Positions 10,955 to 23,959 are shown, counted from the first letter of the stretch. The stretch is DNA of 64,000 nucleotides from Ophryocystis elektroscirrha (GCA_030141585.1 JAQIFP010000019.1:175672-239671); one strand, 5' to 3'. The notes: generated from the sequence alone by a model not told the origin. Program-made: numbers and translations.

Positions 10955-13900
10955 TCAATTATGTTTAGCTAATAGATAAGCTAATGTGCGATAATTTGAG
11001 CCATGTAAAAAAACAAAATTATTATGTATTTTCTGTATATTTCTCAGTAACATCAAACATAGCAATTTTAGGTCTCCAGCAGATGTACCTGTAAAGATAT
11101 ATTAAAATTTTTTTTAATTACCTAAAGAAGAAAGCATATTTTCATCTAAATCTTTTTTTTTAGAATCAGGTTTTATTTCAAACTGCTGAAGACTTGCAAT
11201 ATGTATAGTTAATACATTATTCAGCCAGCAGATATGTAATTCTACATTATTATCATTCTGAATCTGAGAGTTCGTTGGTTCCAAACAAACACGTATAAAG
11301 TTTAACAAATTTGGCAAAAGATATGGAGGTATAGATTGTACCACTAAAGGGATTGTATAAAAATTTATACTTTTGTAAACTCTCAGCAAAATATCAAAAT
11401 CATTCAGACTCATAGCTAAAATCATTGCCTATAATAATGCCGCATATTAAATACAGACTTTATTGTACTCTATAATATTTTCTATATTGTACAGCTTAAA
11501 TATAATTAAATTATTAATATATATATCTATAAATAAGTATTAATATATATATCTATAAATAAGTATATATATATATATATACAGTTATAGTGATAATTTA
11601 ATATATTTTGATAAATATATATATATATATATATATATATTTACACTACCTTTATGTAATTTTTTTCTTTGTAAGCGTTTAATATTGTTTCTTCAGATAC
11701 GTTTTTAGTCAAGAGAGTAGGGGAAAATGAAGTTAGATGAGATAATGTGTTTGTTGCGGAATGCCATCCCTAATAAATTTAATATTTACATTAGTATACA
11801 ATAAAGTTTATACTTAATAATGTATAAATAATTATAAATTGTTCAAATACAATAAATATATATGTTTACTATATTAAATTAATATAATTTACACAATTAT
11901 AATTATAATAATCTTAGAGAATATCTATATATATATATATCAAGTTAAATAGTATAATTAAGCATAAAATTGATTTAATACAAACCTTTATGTCGGTGGT
12001 ATAAACGTAAAGTCCTTGAGATGTTGCAGCACACCATTGGTAACTGTCTTGTGATACAATTAATTGATAAACATGAAAAGCATTTTGAGGATTATCGGCA
12101 ATTTTTTTAGAGGTAGGTAAAGCAATATGCTCTTCTATTTGCCTCTCTTTTTTGATAAATTCTTCTTCTTCTGGGTCTGATAGATCAAATGTTTCTATAG
12201 CGAATCCAGTCTCCGTCATTGACTTTGAATTGAGCTCTAATCGAACACCTTCCAAAGACATGTTTTTCGTCAACGAATATACGTACAACAAATCTCGACT
12301 GTCTGTTGAATATATACAAACCTGTAAAAGATGGTTTAAATTAATTTATTTTTACTTACTCTCATGGAGTTTTCACTCCCAGCAAATAACCATATGCCGT
12401 TACTAGAGTATACAATAGACGTAAAATGTTGATTCAAGTTAACTCCTTGTCCCAATGCGGCTTTCGCTCGAGAGTTATTAGAGCTAAATAAATCTTTAGA
12501 TTTTCGTCCAGATTGAATGTCTCGGATACCCATTACACTACCTAAAACTGTTCCTTCGTCTATATTCCAAAACCAGATATTTCCGGACAATGTAGAAGCT
12601 GCTAACTGATCGTTTCCACGTGGGTCAAATGCTGCACATACAACTGCAGCTTGATTAACAAGAGGCTCTCCAGTCCCCCCTTTTCCTATTCGTCCATATA
12701 AATCCCAAACCTAATCATTTGTTTTTAACACATTATTATTCAAGAATGTTTTTAATATATGTTTCTTAGCACACATTTTAAATAATTTGAATAAACAAAT
12801 AATTACTATAAATAATTCTAATCTGTACATATATGTATTTTATATAACTATATATAAAATATGAAACATCTTATATAAATTATATTATATATATATATAT
12901 TGATAATAATGATAATAATAATAATTATGACAATAATAATTATATTATATATTTGTATAAAATATACAGAACTACATATAATTATTCATATTTAGATAAT
13001 TATATTTATGCATCTATGTATTTATAATCACATTAATATTACCCTTATAGTGTTATCCCAAGAGCTGGACATCAAAACTCCTGGTTTATCAGGGTGGGGG
13101 TGAAATTTGATCGAAGAAATCGGTCCTTCATGACCAGAGAGGGTTTCCAATAGTTTTCCAGTCTGAGAATATTTATTTAAAATAATTTGAGCAATTACCT
13201 GAATAGACCATACAAGGATGGTGTATTCTGTGACATTGTGTGCTGTAGCTGCTATTATTTCACCTGCGCCATCAATAGCTAGCTTCACAAATATAGCTTC
13301 AGGTTGGGAAGCTTTAAAAGTTCGAAAATTTTTATGACGAGCCATATCATAACCTCGGACTGTGCCATCCGCACTAGCTGAAAAAATTGCGTTCCCTTGA
13401 GGGGTAAAAGCTACTGCGTTTATAGCGGCAGTATGATCAGTAAAAGACATAAAATTTAATCCACTTATGGCATCCCATAAAGATAATTTTCCGTTTCCAT
13501 CTCCCGTAGCTATTATTAAATCTCGATTCTCAAAACCTAGGTAACTTTTATCTCCGCCAAATCGAGCTTGAGACACTGCATCTAAAATAGGGGTACAGGC
13601 CGCACATAAAATAGAAGTCCTATTAGCTTCTTGCTTGTAGATAAAATTTTCACTTTTCCATTCCCAAACAGCAAACTAATAAAATTACTTTTTTCCAGAG
13701 TTTAATTATTATATTAATAGTAATGAAAAGTCAACACATATTATATAAATTTAACTATTCCGCTTCTTTTATATACATGTACAATTAAATGGGCTGACGT
13801 TTATATTTAATATATATCTATATATATACGTTACCGTATATTTATATGTATACTAATTGATTGACTATCACTGATGTTATATATATATATATATATATAT

Positions 13901-14933
13901 AAGAATAATATTGATAATATCAATAATAATTATTGACTTAATTATTATTATAATAAAATAATATTAATAATAAAAATATTGAAATACAAATAATGAATGT
14001 ATAAGTTATATATATATATATATATTTATATTAAGATGACTATCATATGTATGTATAAATCAAGATATTGTTGTAATTATATTACTTGCCTAGTATGTGT
14101 AATTATGGTGCACAATTCTACCTGTTTAGTTTGAGCTTACTTTTCCAGAGACTTGTGAACCAATTGCAAGCCATTGCCCATCAGAATTGATGGAAACAGT
14201 AGAAATAAGAGTCTCTCCTAGAAGAGTAACAGAAGATATTGGTTTTTTGTTCAATAAAGACGTTTCATATAGAGAGACCAATCCGTTTGTATAACCAACA
14301 AGAAAAAACCCCATTTGGGTGTTTTTTGAAAAACAAGAAATAGAAACATTACCAGGTTGTTCGCAGTATCGTTTTTCTATCAGTATCCATTTTCCATTGG
14401 AATATAAATTTTGAACAGATAAGTCAATGCGTTTTTGTGTTCTTAAAACTGCATGGGGATTTAAAACGTCTTTTTTCTCAAAATCTAACACTTTTGCTTG
14501 TTTAAATAAATTTCGACTAGCGTCTTTTGAATTTGCGTAATCTTCGTCATCGTTATCCACAAATTTCCAATAAATTATAACTCCATCTTTAGAAACACTA
14601 TAAATTGTTTTTGAGTCTTGCGAAAAAAAAGCTCCACGGACAGCAGAACTAAAAATTTATCAATTTAGTTTACAAAGTAATTTATTATTGATATATTAAC
14701 ATTCATAGATATTTAAATGCCCAAAAGTTATTTAAAGTTTGAATTTACATAATTAAAGTATGAGTTTGTTTATAACATATACACAAATAGCTGAATGATG
14801 TAGTATGTATACTCAGATGAATATATATTAATTTTATGTATGCATACATAATAATATACATGTATATATTCTACAGGCTTACATATATATATATATATGT
14901 ACGTACGTAGATATATATTTATATTTTACGTGA

Positions 14934-14964
<31 letters not shown>

Positions 14965-15830
14965 ACCTATATACATATACATATATATATATATATATAT
15001 GCATGTAAAATATATGTTACCTGTATTAACTTACAATTTTTATATAAGTTAAATCTATATATATATATATATATATATGTATTCACGTAAAATATAAATA
15101 TATATCTACGTACGTACATATATATATATATATATATGTAAGCCTGTAGAATATATACATGTATATTATTATATATGCATACATAAAGCTAATATACATA
15201 CGTGTATAAATATGTATGCATGTAAAATATATATATGCTTTGACATATGTATATTTTTAGAGTGAATTACCTGTGGTCAATAAAAGTAGTTGGAACAAAA
15301 TCGACAATTTCGTCCCGGGAGACAAGTCTTACAGTGGCATCATTAGAGGCGGTGCATAAATATAAACTATCTGTAGACCAAGAAACGCAATTTATCTTGT
15401 CAAAATGATTTTTAATCGTTCTACGAGCTATCAGCTGCCAGCCTTTATTAGCAGTAGGAGCGTCATAGATTACAATATATGAACTTATAGCAACGGCAAT
15501 ATAATTTCCGCACGGGGAGAAAGAGACACAATTTACGGGAGAACCAAATTTGGGACGAGCCAAAATAACAGTATATGAAGCACTGATTATATATCCTTTT
15601 CCTATTTCGTCAATGCACAAAATAATTGTGGAATCAGGAGAATATATGCAATGTCGTAAATTACGGGAAGCTTCAAAAGGGTATGCATGAACTCGATTAT
15701 TTTTTAAATCATGTTTTAATATACGATTACCAACAGGAACACTTAAATCGTATCCATCTGGAGTAAAGATTACTTTTCCAGATGTATATGGCGCGCCACA
15801 CACATTTGAAAATCTATATGTATGGCTCAT
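10955..15830 (-). CDS. PWP2: PWP2/UTP1, WD-repeat protein of the small-subunit processome
   Basis: Nine exons (15830-15271, 14648-14141, 13675-13199, 13162-13043, 12710-12360, 12321-11986, 11769-11650, 11428-11122, 11088-10955) splice perfectly in frame to 970 residues, close to the family's usual ~900. The start MSHTYRFSN and the order of blocks match PWP2: tandem WD repeats (e.g. SADGTVRGYD, LSGHEGPISSIKFHP, SSSWDNTIR) forming two beta-propellers, then a C-terminal Utp12 helical domain. PWP2 is a scaffold of the UTP-B complex, which binds the 5' end of pre-18S rRNA in the nucleolus. Introns range from 36 nt to 620 nt. The largest (14649-15270) holds a long inverted repeat. An upstream in-frame extension to 15938 was rejected because it overlaps the ZNHIT1 coding end and lacks family similarity. 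Confidence 0.95.
14826..15197. repeat. long inverted repeat (hairpin or MITE-like) in PWP2 intron 1
   Basis: The left arm (about 14826-14950) reads as the reverse complement of the right arm (about 15060-15197). The shared blocks are in mirrored order: tatgtatgcata, atacatgtatatattctac, aggcttacata, tacgtacgtagatatat and attttacgtgaataca. The arms differ mainly in TA-run length and a few substitutions. The loop of roughly 100 bp contains non-simple sequence. Because the arms contain unique words and not only TA, this is more than a slipped microsatellite. No transposase is encoded. Confidence 0.85.
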
Positions 15831-15868
15831 TACATATAATGGTCCGGCACAGCACAAAAAAAATAAAA

Positions 15869-17093
15869 TTATGACAACCACTGGCGGTATCGGCAACAGT
15901 CTGTATTTTGATGTATTTTGTGACACGCTATTGAACAAAGATACCGTTTAAATACATTTGGTTTATTTTGTACACATGATAGACATTTGTGATTCGTAAA
16001 TATACCACATACACAGCAGAATGGCCGTGGTACCAAGTTTGTTGTTCCTGCGTGCATAGCACTCCATGTGATTGTTCTAAGAAATGTTAATAAATAACTG
16101 TTTTGACAAATAAAAACCATCTTAATTTATTTCAAACACTGCTTTTTACAAATATTTATATAATTGCGACGTTTTTCACATACAGATAACTTTTGCAAAC
16201 AATTATATAAAACTGAACGGTAACTCCAATAACTATTGTATTTTAACTATTGAATTAATGTATGAAGTACATATATATATATATACATATATACATATGT
16301 ACATATATACATATGTACATATATACATAAATACACATATATATGGATGCATATATACATATATATATATATATATATATCTCTAATTTTTCAATCATAT
16401 TACCGCGTAGGATCATTTTCGTCTTCTGCTATAATTAAAGCCAATTCTCGCCTTTCTCTAGGTACACGACGTGCCCTGGATGTTGCACTTTGTTTAGCAT
16501 TTATGGCATCATTTTGTTTTGCATTTGGTCGTTTAATAATATCTAAAAAAGAAATTATATTTTTATTTTTTTAGTCTTCAACATCCTTCACAAATATAAA
16601 ACATATATTTTATAGATTATTATATAAGTTTATACTAGTTAAGTATAAATTGTATATGCAACAGTATTTGGCATATGTGTAAAATATATAAATAATTCAA
16701 GCGCTTATATTGTAACTGATAATATATATATATATATATATATGTGCAACACATATAAGCTGCATAGTTACCAAATGCTATTGTTTTAGAATACGCTTTA
16801 ACTTAAGTTTAGTATTTAACGAATAAAGTGATATTTCTAGTGTTAACATGAAGTAAATATATTGATAATATATATGTATATATATTTCTGATGACCACTG
16901 TGATATTATTGCATGGTAGCCTTATCCTACAAGCCACTTTATAATATAATATATATGCATTATATCTGAATTTTGAAATTGTATTAACAATTACCATCGT
17001 TAGAATCTGAATCACTTTTTATATGTTTCCTTTTTTTGTCTAAAGAATCATTCTTCAATATATTGCAAAATTACCTCGGATTTTCTTAACCAT
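15869..17093 (-). CDS. ZNHIT1: ZNHIT1/VPS71-like HIT zinc-finger protein
   Basis: Four exons (17093-17075, 17039-16995, 16542-16404, 16076-15869) splice in frame to 136 residues. After a Lys/Ser/Asp-rich start comes the family's basic helix (…RARRVPRERRELALIIAEDEND…), then the C-terminal HIT zinc finger with ligand pairs CCVCG, CLSC and LCSIAC plus the His/Cys of HKIHQNTDCC. ZNHIT1 is a subunit of the SWR1/SRCAP chromatin-remodelling complex that installs histone H2A.Z. Length and domain order fit the human protein (~154 aa), although the middle part is shorter. The first exon is only 19 nt and its intron 35 nt. The gene ends 38 bp upstream of the PWP2 start on the same strand. Confidence 0.85.
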
Positions 17094-17100
17094 ATACCAG

Positions 17101-17379
17101 ATGTTTAATGCGTTATTTCGTAACTTTTTAATTATTTTTTTTTTTTATAAAAATATTCGTTCTTCTTCAGGTATATATTAAGATTACTTTGTATTGCTGA
17201 ATTTTTTTCTAATAGAATCTATAAATTTTATCTACATTTTCCTGCTATTATTTGTAAACTTTTCAAAAGAAGTTTAATATTCCATATATTCGTGTTTGTT
17301 GAGAGGGTGTTGAATAATTATAAATTGGGGAAAAAAATTAGGAATTAGTATATATCAACAACTTTTCTTTTATTAATAG
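17101..17379 (+). other. possible signal-peptide exon(s) of the apple/PAN gene, unresolved
   Basis: An ATG at 17101 opens MFNALFRNFLIIFFFY…, a signal-peptide-like run with a good donor after 17170. A second hydrophobic patch (…FIYIFLLLFVNFS…) starts at an acceptor at 17216. They read in one frame, but I could not connect them in frame to the next certain exon at 17380, which follows a 32-nt intron (17348-17379). If the ATG is right it lies 7 bp from the ZNHIT1 start on the other strand. Confidence 0.3.
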
Positions 17380-18016
17380 GTGCTTCACCCGTAAACCAAG
17401 CAATAATACCCGTACAACCTAATGTTAAAGTTTTTGAAGAACCAAAATATATAACATATGATTCTTCTAGTTGGGCAGCCCTGACTTTAGTAAAACCAAA
17501 ATAAAAATACTGTAATATTAGAGCGTTCATCAAATATTTAATGAGCACAGATTATCAAAACATGGATTTGTAATTAGTCAGAATAATAAACATTTAACTA
17601 AAGACATAAAATATTTGGATGGTTGCCATTTACACGGATATAACATACATTTAAAATCTTCAGCTCAACCTTCAAAGTTTAATGTTACTTCCATATACGC
17701 TTGTACTTATTTATGCGCACTAATTGAATCATGCTTTTTGAGCATTTATCATAATTTAACTAAAGAATGCAAAATCATACAAACTTTCCATGTAATTGAT
17801 TTCGACTACTATCCCGATAAATATACGACAATTACCGTTAATAGTTGCGTTGGTGAGTTACATTAATTATATTTATTATATCAATATTATTGTTATATAT
17901 ATTAATTATTATTTTTTTTTTTATATATATATACTTATTTACGTCGATTTGAAAGAACATAAATATACATATATATATATATATATGCTTGTATATATGT
18001 ATGTATACATGTATAT

Positions 18017-18051
<35 letters not shown>

Positions 18052-21000
18052 TGTATACATATATATATAAATACATATATACATAGATACATGTATACGT
18101 ATATACATATATGAATGAATAATTATTAAAGTTGACATTGAAATACAAATACATAAATGTTAAGGTTCATTTAAGTAAAAGCAGTTTATTATAAAACAAT
18201 TAGTAGTACAATATATTAAAGGATACACTAAGAATTAAATACATAAAAAAAAGAAAAAAGAAATATGAACAAGGATAATTACTTCTGTCATTATTAAATA
18301 AATATAAATGAATACTATTAGTCTAATAATTAAATTCAATTAACTTAAATGGCAGCCAGCAATTTAAATTTTTGCTCTTTTTCTTACGCAAATCCAAATA
18401 CATTTCCGATTAAATCTTTACCGGGTTTAAAAAACGTTATTCAATGCTATCGAATTTGCAAATCAACAAAGGCTTGTGAAGCAGCTGCTGTAGACTTAAA
18501 AAAAAAAAAATGTTTAATCTACAATTCATCTGATTTCAAATTTACGCTTCCTTTGTCTAGGTTCGTATAAACGCATGTATCAAAAAAATAATGCAAATAT
18601 ATATTGTCTTGTCCTTATTAGAAACGAACCATGTAATTTATATATATTTAATAAAGAATTATCAATTAATAAGCGGTTTTTTATTCCTATATATAATCAC
18701 CTATATTACACCTATACAAATAAATATACTAAATATTAGATACATATATTAAATATATATATCAAAAATATTAATTAAATATATATATTAAATATATATA
18801 CCAAAGATAGAAATTAAATATATGTATTAAATATATGTATCAAATACATATACTAATTACATATATTAGACATATTTGTTAGACACATATAATAAATATA
18901 TATATATATATATTAGATATATATTTTAATCATATATTTTGAATTCATATGTCAAACAAATGTAACAAATGTATGTATATATATATATATGTTAAAAATA
19001 TAGTTAAATACATATATTTATTATATATCATAAATATATTTTTATATTAAATATATATATTGAATATATATTTTATATATTAAACATATATTATATATAT
19101 ACAAAGAATATATTTTTATAGTTAATATATATGTTGAATATGTATGTTGAATTTTTATATTAAATACATATAACAAATATATATATATGTTAAAAATATA
19201 ATTTAAGTACTAAAGTATCAAAGACATATAATGAATACATATTATTTTTACATTAAATATATATACTGAATATGTATGTTACATATGTGTAAAAAAAATT
19301 AGTATAGTAAACTTTAGTATATATACCAAGTATATAGACATATATTTTCATTAAATATACGATTTATTAATAATTTAATTGTCAAAAATAATAATTTCTT
19401 AAGAGAATATAGCTGAATAGATTAAATATATAATTATTTTCTAAAATTCTGGTGTTTGAAGGGTTTTTTTCTAAAACCCTGTTGAAAATAATTAATTTTA
19501 ATATGTTTTCAGATTTATAACAATTAAACCAGCTTGCGAATATGGTCCATGTGAATATACATTCAACATAGCTTCGAATGTATACTTTTATATAACTCAT
19601 CCATTTTCAACGTGCAGACGTAAAGAGCTAATGAAAAAAGGAGTTTATAAAGTATACATTCCTCCATTTACCACTTTTAAAATTAAATGCGCGAAAACTC
19701 GTGGTGTAGTATCTTTTGGCGGCGCAGCTTGCGGTTTTAAAGTTGTTTATGAAACTATGATACATGTTTTTTGCTATAATATCCCTATGATAGACATTTG
19801 GGTTTCCAAATCATTTGTAAGAAGAACAATTAAAATATTTGTATATATATTAAAATATTATTAATATTTAATAATTTATAATTAATACATTTTAAATATA
19901 TTAATTAATATTTTTTTATTATAATAAGTAACATAATTCTAATATAATCATTAAATATGGGTTTATTATTCATAATTAATATATACTTATTATTTATATT
20001 TAATATATTTATATTATATTAATGTATGTAATGTATTTTTATACGATATGTGCATATATATAGATGTGCATATATATAGATGAGCATATATATTAAGTTT
20101 AATGACTGAAAATATATAGGATGAAAAAAATTTCGTGGTACATGAACTCGCAGAATTTAGTGATGTAAATGTAAAATTACGACCAGAGGCAGATTCCATG
20201 ATTTTAAGCAGACACAAATACTCATATTCTTTGATTTCTATATCAAATATAGCAGCTTCTTTACAAAAGACTTCAATTTTATATGTGGTTCCATCGACAC
20301 GAGTAGTTCAGTCATTGTCTTACCTGGTTTATAAACAGGAAATTTCAAAAGAATTATTGAGGACGTATGTTAGAGATGGTGGAATACTTATTATTGATAT
20401 TGAGGAACGTTATATTTTGAGCGTGTTCGAGGTTCATGCCAGCCATATCATCAAATGTTCTGTAAAATCAAAATCTTTTCCTTTTAAATCCTTTAATAAA
20501 AGAGAAGTTGCTGAACGGTTGACGTATAAAGGTCGATCAGTTGCTAAGCTTCTTACTTTTAATAGATATACTGTCCAAGCAACTTGTCAAGACAATAAGT
20601 CATATATCGCATTATTCTCCGTTAGATATGGTAAAGGACACATCATTGTTTCTGGTCTTGATTTTGATTTAATCAATTCTTGGTATCACAGGGGCACTCT
20701 TCTCGAATCGTCTAATATTTATCTTATTTTGGAACAGATTATTAAAACCGTTAGAAATCCAAATGATGGTAAGTTTATACTTATATTTATATACATACAA
20801 GTATATATGTATATATGTATATATGTATATATGTATATATGTATATATGTATATATGTATATATGTATATATATATATATATATATATACAATATGATTA
20901 TATGATTATTTGTATAAAATATAATCATAATAGTAAAAATAGACTTGAATAACACATATAACAATTGTATATATACAGGGACAGAGGTTCAGATAATCCA

Positions 21001-21456
21001 TACACAGAATATATGTAATTACAAATTCAACCCATTTATTATATCCAATGAAACCATTTATGAGTATTCTGTAAACGAAAGTTTTGAGCCTTTTGGAAGC
21101 AAAACAGCTTGTGTACCTAAGCTATATAGTACAGGTCAAGTTTTTGAAAACATTGTTTTACCTTTCTGCGACTCAAGAAATGAGCTCTACTTCTACAATG
21201 CCACACATATCTCATTTTCAGATGACCTTTACTGTGAACGCAAGGATCGTAAGTATATAAGTAAAAATTTATTTATATATACACACATATATATATATAT
21301 ACATATATATACACACATATATATACACATATATATACACACATATATATACACACATATATATACACACATATATATACACACATATAAATATATACAT
21401 ATATATAGATATTTATATATATATGTATAAATATATATACACATATATATATACAC

Positions 21457-21487
<31 letters not shown>

Positions 21488-23506
21488 TATATATATATAC
21501 ACATATATATATATATACACATATATATACTTACATATAAATATATCCATACATATAAACATTTATACATATATATATATACATGTATATATACATATAT
21601 GTATATATATATATATAAACCCTTAACTTTTTTCAGACAATGTTCTGATTTTCGGAAAGAATAAAGTGACAGATTTAGAAGGGTTTTATAAGGAATTATT
21701 TTCGATGTCTTTCATGGAGATGAAGGATTCTATAACAATTACTTCTCAGCTTGTATACGATCATTATCTTTCTATAGTGAAGCATAAGGTGCATATAATC
21801 ATCATTCCTCCTTACTGGGAATTTGAGAATATTTTGCTCTATTTTTCGGAAATGCTGTATTTATTTGCACTCCGTGGAGGGATTGTGTACGATTTTCAAA
21901 GTTTAACTTTATCAAAACTTGATTTTTTGACGCCGTATTTCATAAATTTGAAGCCAAAGCCTTTTGAAGCTACATCAAGGAATAATGAAATTTTCATCAA
22001 ATATTGGAGAAGGATATTCAAAACGTCCACAAATCGTTTCGATTATTGTTCTCAAGAAGCAATAGTACAATACAATATTCCTACTAATTTAAAAAAAACG
22101 TTTTCTTACTTGAAAGAAGGTTTTTCGGGTTTTATAAGGCCACTTTTATTTTTATCAAACCCGTTACGGGGTATTCCCAAATATAACTTAGAAAAATTTA
22201 TTACTCCACTTATTTCATGTTCGTCGGAAAATAGCAGCCAGGCGGATATATATATAACTAGTATAGCTCAACTTGGTCGTGGCAAGATTATTTTTGATCT
22301 TTCTCTCTCACAACTAATAGAGAAACACAGAAATGAATCTGAGCTAAATGATACACTTGCCGACTTTCAGATTATATATCCTCTATTAACATTCCTTTTT
22401 CTTCTAACACCCAGAGGACTACTACATAAAGTTGATATCTCTTATATGAACTCTTATCTTCTTAATAGAGTGAATTTGTTCAATATTTTTGACTCTTCAA
22501 ATCTCTCAAATGTTAAGAACCATTACTTTATTCCTACTTATATAACTTTCTGTATTTGCATTGTCATCTCCCTTGGATTCTCTGTCGTTATTTATGTAAT
22601 CTTTCAAATACTTTACTGTAATCCCAAAAAAATCTGTAAGTTCAAACGTATCTATGCTAAGCACAATTTATTTATATATGCATAATATATCGCAAAAATC
22701 ATTATTATCTATTATAATTGTATATTATTAAATATGATTATATATTATTATACATTATTATATATTATTATATATTATCATATATTATTATATATTATTA
22801 TATATTATTATATATTATTATATATTATTATATATTATTATATATTACTATATATTATTATATATTATTATATATTACTATATATTATTATATATTATTA
22901 TATACTTTTATATATTATTATATATGATTATATATTATTATATATTATTATATATTATTATATATTATTATATATTATTATATACTTTTATATATTATTA
23001 TATATTATTATATATTATTATATATTATTATATATTATTATATATTATTATATATTATTATATATTATTATATACTTTTATATATTATTATATATTATTA
23101 TATATTATTATATACTTTTATATATTATTATATATTATTATATATTATTATATATTATTATTATCATATATAATTATTGTATGTTATTATTATATAATTA
23201 TTTCATATTATTATTAGTATCATATTAAAATCAATAATTTACGAACTTGTATGAATCCATTAGTACTCATAAAATTGTTAATTTATTTACTACTTATATA
23301 AATTTTAATAATTATCTTTGCAACTTAATTTGTACTGTAAAAGTTATCTAGACTAAACAAAATGTTTCTATTATCATTTTTTTTTTTTTTTAGTGAAAAA
23401 TTGGAAAAATAGAAAGAGTAACAAAAAGACGATGACGCCAAAGACTCCAGCTACAGACTTCACTGCTAACAATACTCTAAAGTCTATATCATTGTCAGAT
23501 CTATGA
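17380..23506 (+). CDS. large type I membrane protein with apple/PAN-like modules (5' end open)
   Basis: Eight exons (17380-17489, 17522-17852, 18356-18560, 19513-19816, 20120-20768, 20979-21248, 21637-22635, 23394-23506) splice in frame to about 993 residues, missing only the start. The N-terminal part has two cysteine-rich modules (17.6-17.85 kb with CHLHG…CTYLC…C…C, and 18.36-18.56 kb with FCSF…[12 protein letters not shown]…KKCL) that resemble apple/PAN domains. A third Cys-containing block follows. Two long Rossmann-like blocks come next, then one membrane helix near residue 930 (…[19 protein letters not shown]…) and a basic Ser/Thr-rich tail of about 45 residues. Apple/PAN domains bind carbohydrate or protein in apicomplexan micronemal adhesins, so a surface or invasion-organelle adhesin is a reasonable inference, not a demonstrated one. 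One donor (gttcgt after 18560) is atypical. Large introns are repeat-filled. Confidence 0.7.
20790..20890. repeat. ATATATGTAT 10-bp tandem repeat
   Basis: About ten copies of a 10-bp unit (gtatatatgt phase) occur at the start of an apple/PAN-gene intron, followed by a pure TA run. The open frames here (Tyr/Ile/Cys) are repeat artefacts. Confidence 0.8.
21280..21625. repeat. TATATACACA-type repeat in intron
   Basis: Alternating tatata and cacaca blocks fill almost the whole intron between exons ending at 21248 and starting at 21637. Frames on both strands encode only Tyr/Ile/His/Cys. Confidence 0.85.
22735..23162. repeat. TATATTATTA 10-bp minisatellite, about 43 copies
   Basis: A strikingly regular decamer array in the last intron of the apple/PAN gene. 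Most units are identical. Variants (tatactttta, tatattacta, tatatgatta) recur at intervals, suggesting higher-order duplication of blocks of units. Because ten is not a multiple of three, all frames cycle through Tyr/Ile/Leu, giving spurious long ORFs. Confidence 0.9.
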
Positions 23507-23617
23507 GTCTATATATAAATGTACGTAACTTTTATATATTTGCTAAGTTGGTAGCGAACTAATATATATATGTATAAGTCGTTTACATTATAAGATAAAA
23601 ATGAATTTATATCTATA

Positions 23618-23664
<47 letters not shown>

Positions 23665-23959
23665 ATTATTTATTTACACATGTTTTCTATATATTGCATA
23701 TATAGGTCAGATAAATATTCTATAAGCTCTATATACTATTTTTTTTATTATACGTAATAATTTGGACACAAGTAATGTATACATATAATTTTATATATAG
23801 ATACGTTATATTTATATAATAATATAATTAATTATAGAGTTTATTTTTTTTCTTATGCTTTAGGGAAAATCTATAATCAGTTTTTAGGTTCTTTTTCTTT
23901 TTAATTTTTTTTTTATTGGTTTTTTTTTTTTATACAGATAACTATGGGTTCTTTTTAAT
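23507..23959. other. convergent intergenic spacer
   Basis: This AT-rich spacer lies between the stop codons of the apple/PAN gene and the kinase. It holds a pure TA run at about 23620-23660 and T-rich tracts at 23840-23935. No coding potential seen. Confidence 0.6.

Noticed and set aside
10955..15830. PWP2-FUSC fusion protein
   Set aside because: PWP2 has its own complete C-terminus and in-frame stop. The membrane protein lies in a separate frame after a 4-nt gap.
15831..15938. N-terminal extension of PWP2 giving a hydrophobic, membrane-like segment
   Set aside because: PWP2 proteins start at the MSHTYRFSN-like position. The extension overlaps the end of ZNHIT1 in another frame.
21229..21626. 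Long overlapping frames rich in Tyr/Ile/Cys/His on both strands
   Set aside because: They are translations of TATATACACA repeats inside a spliced intron and have no non-repeat sequence.
22718..23228. Frames of up to 164 residues of Tyr-Ile-Leu
   Set aside because: Produced by the TATATTATTA decamer array. All frames are open simply because the unit lacks stop codons.
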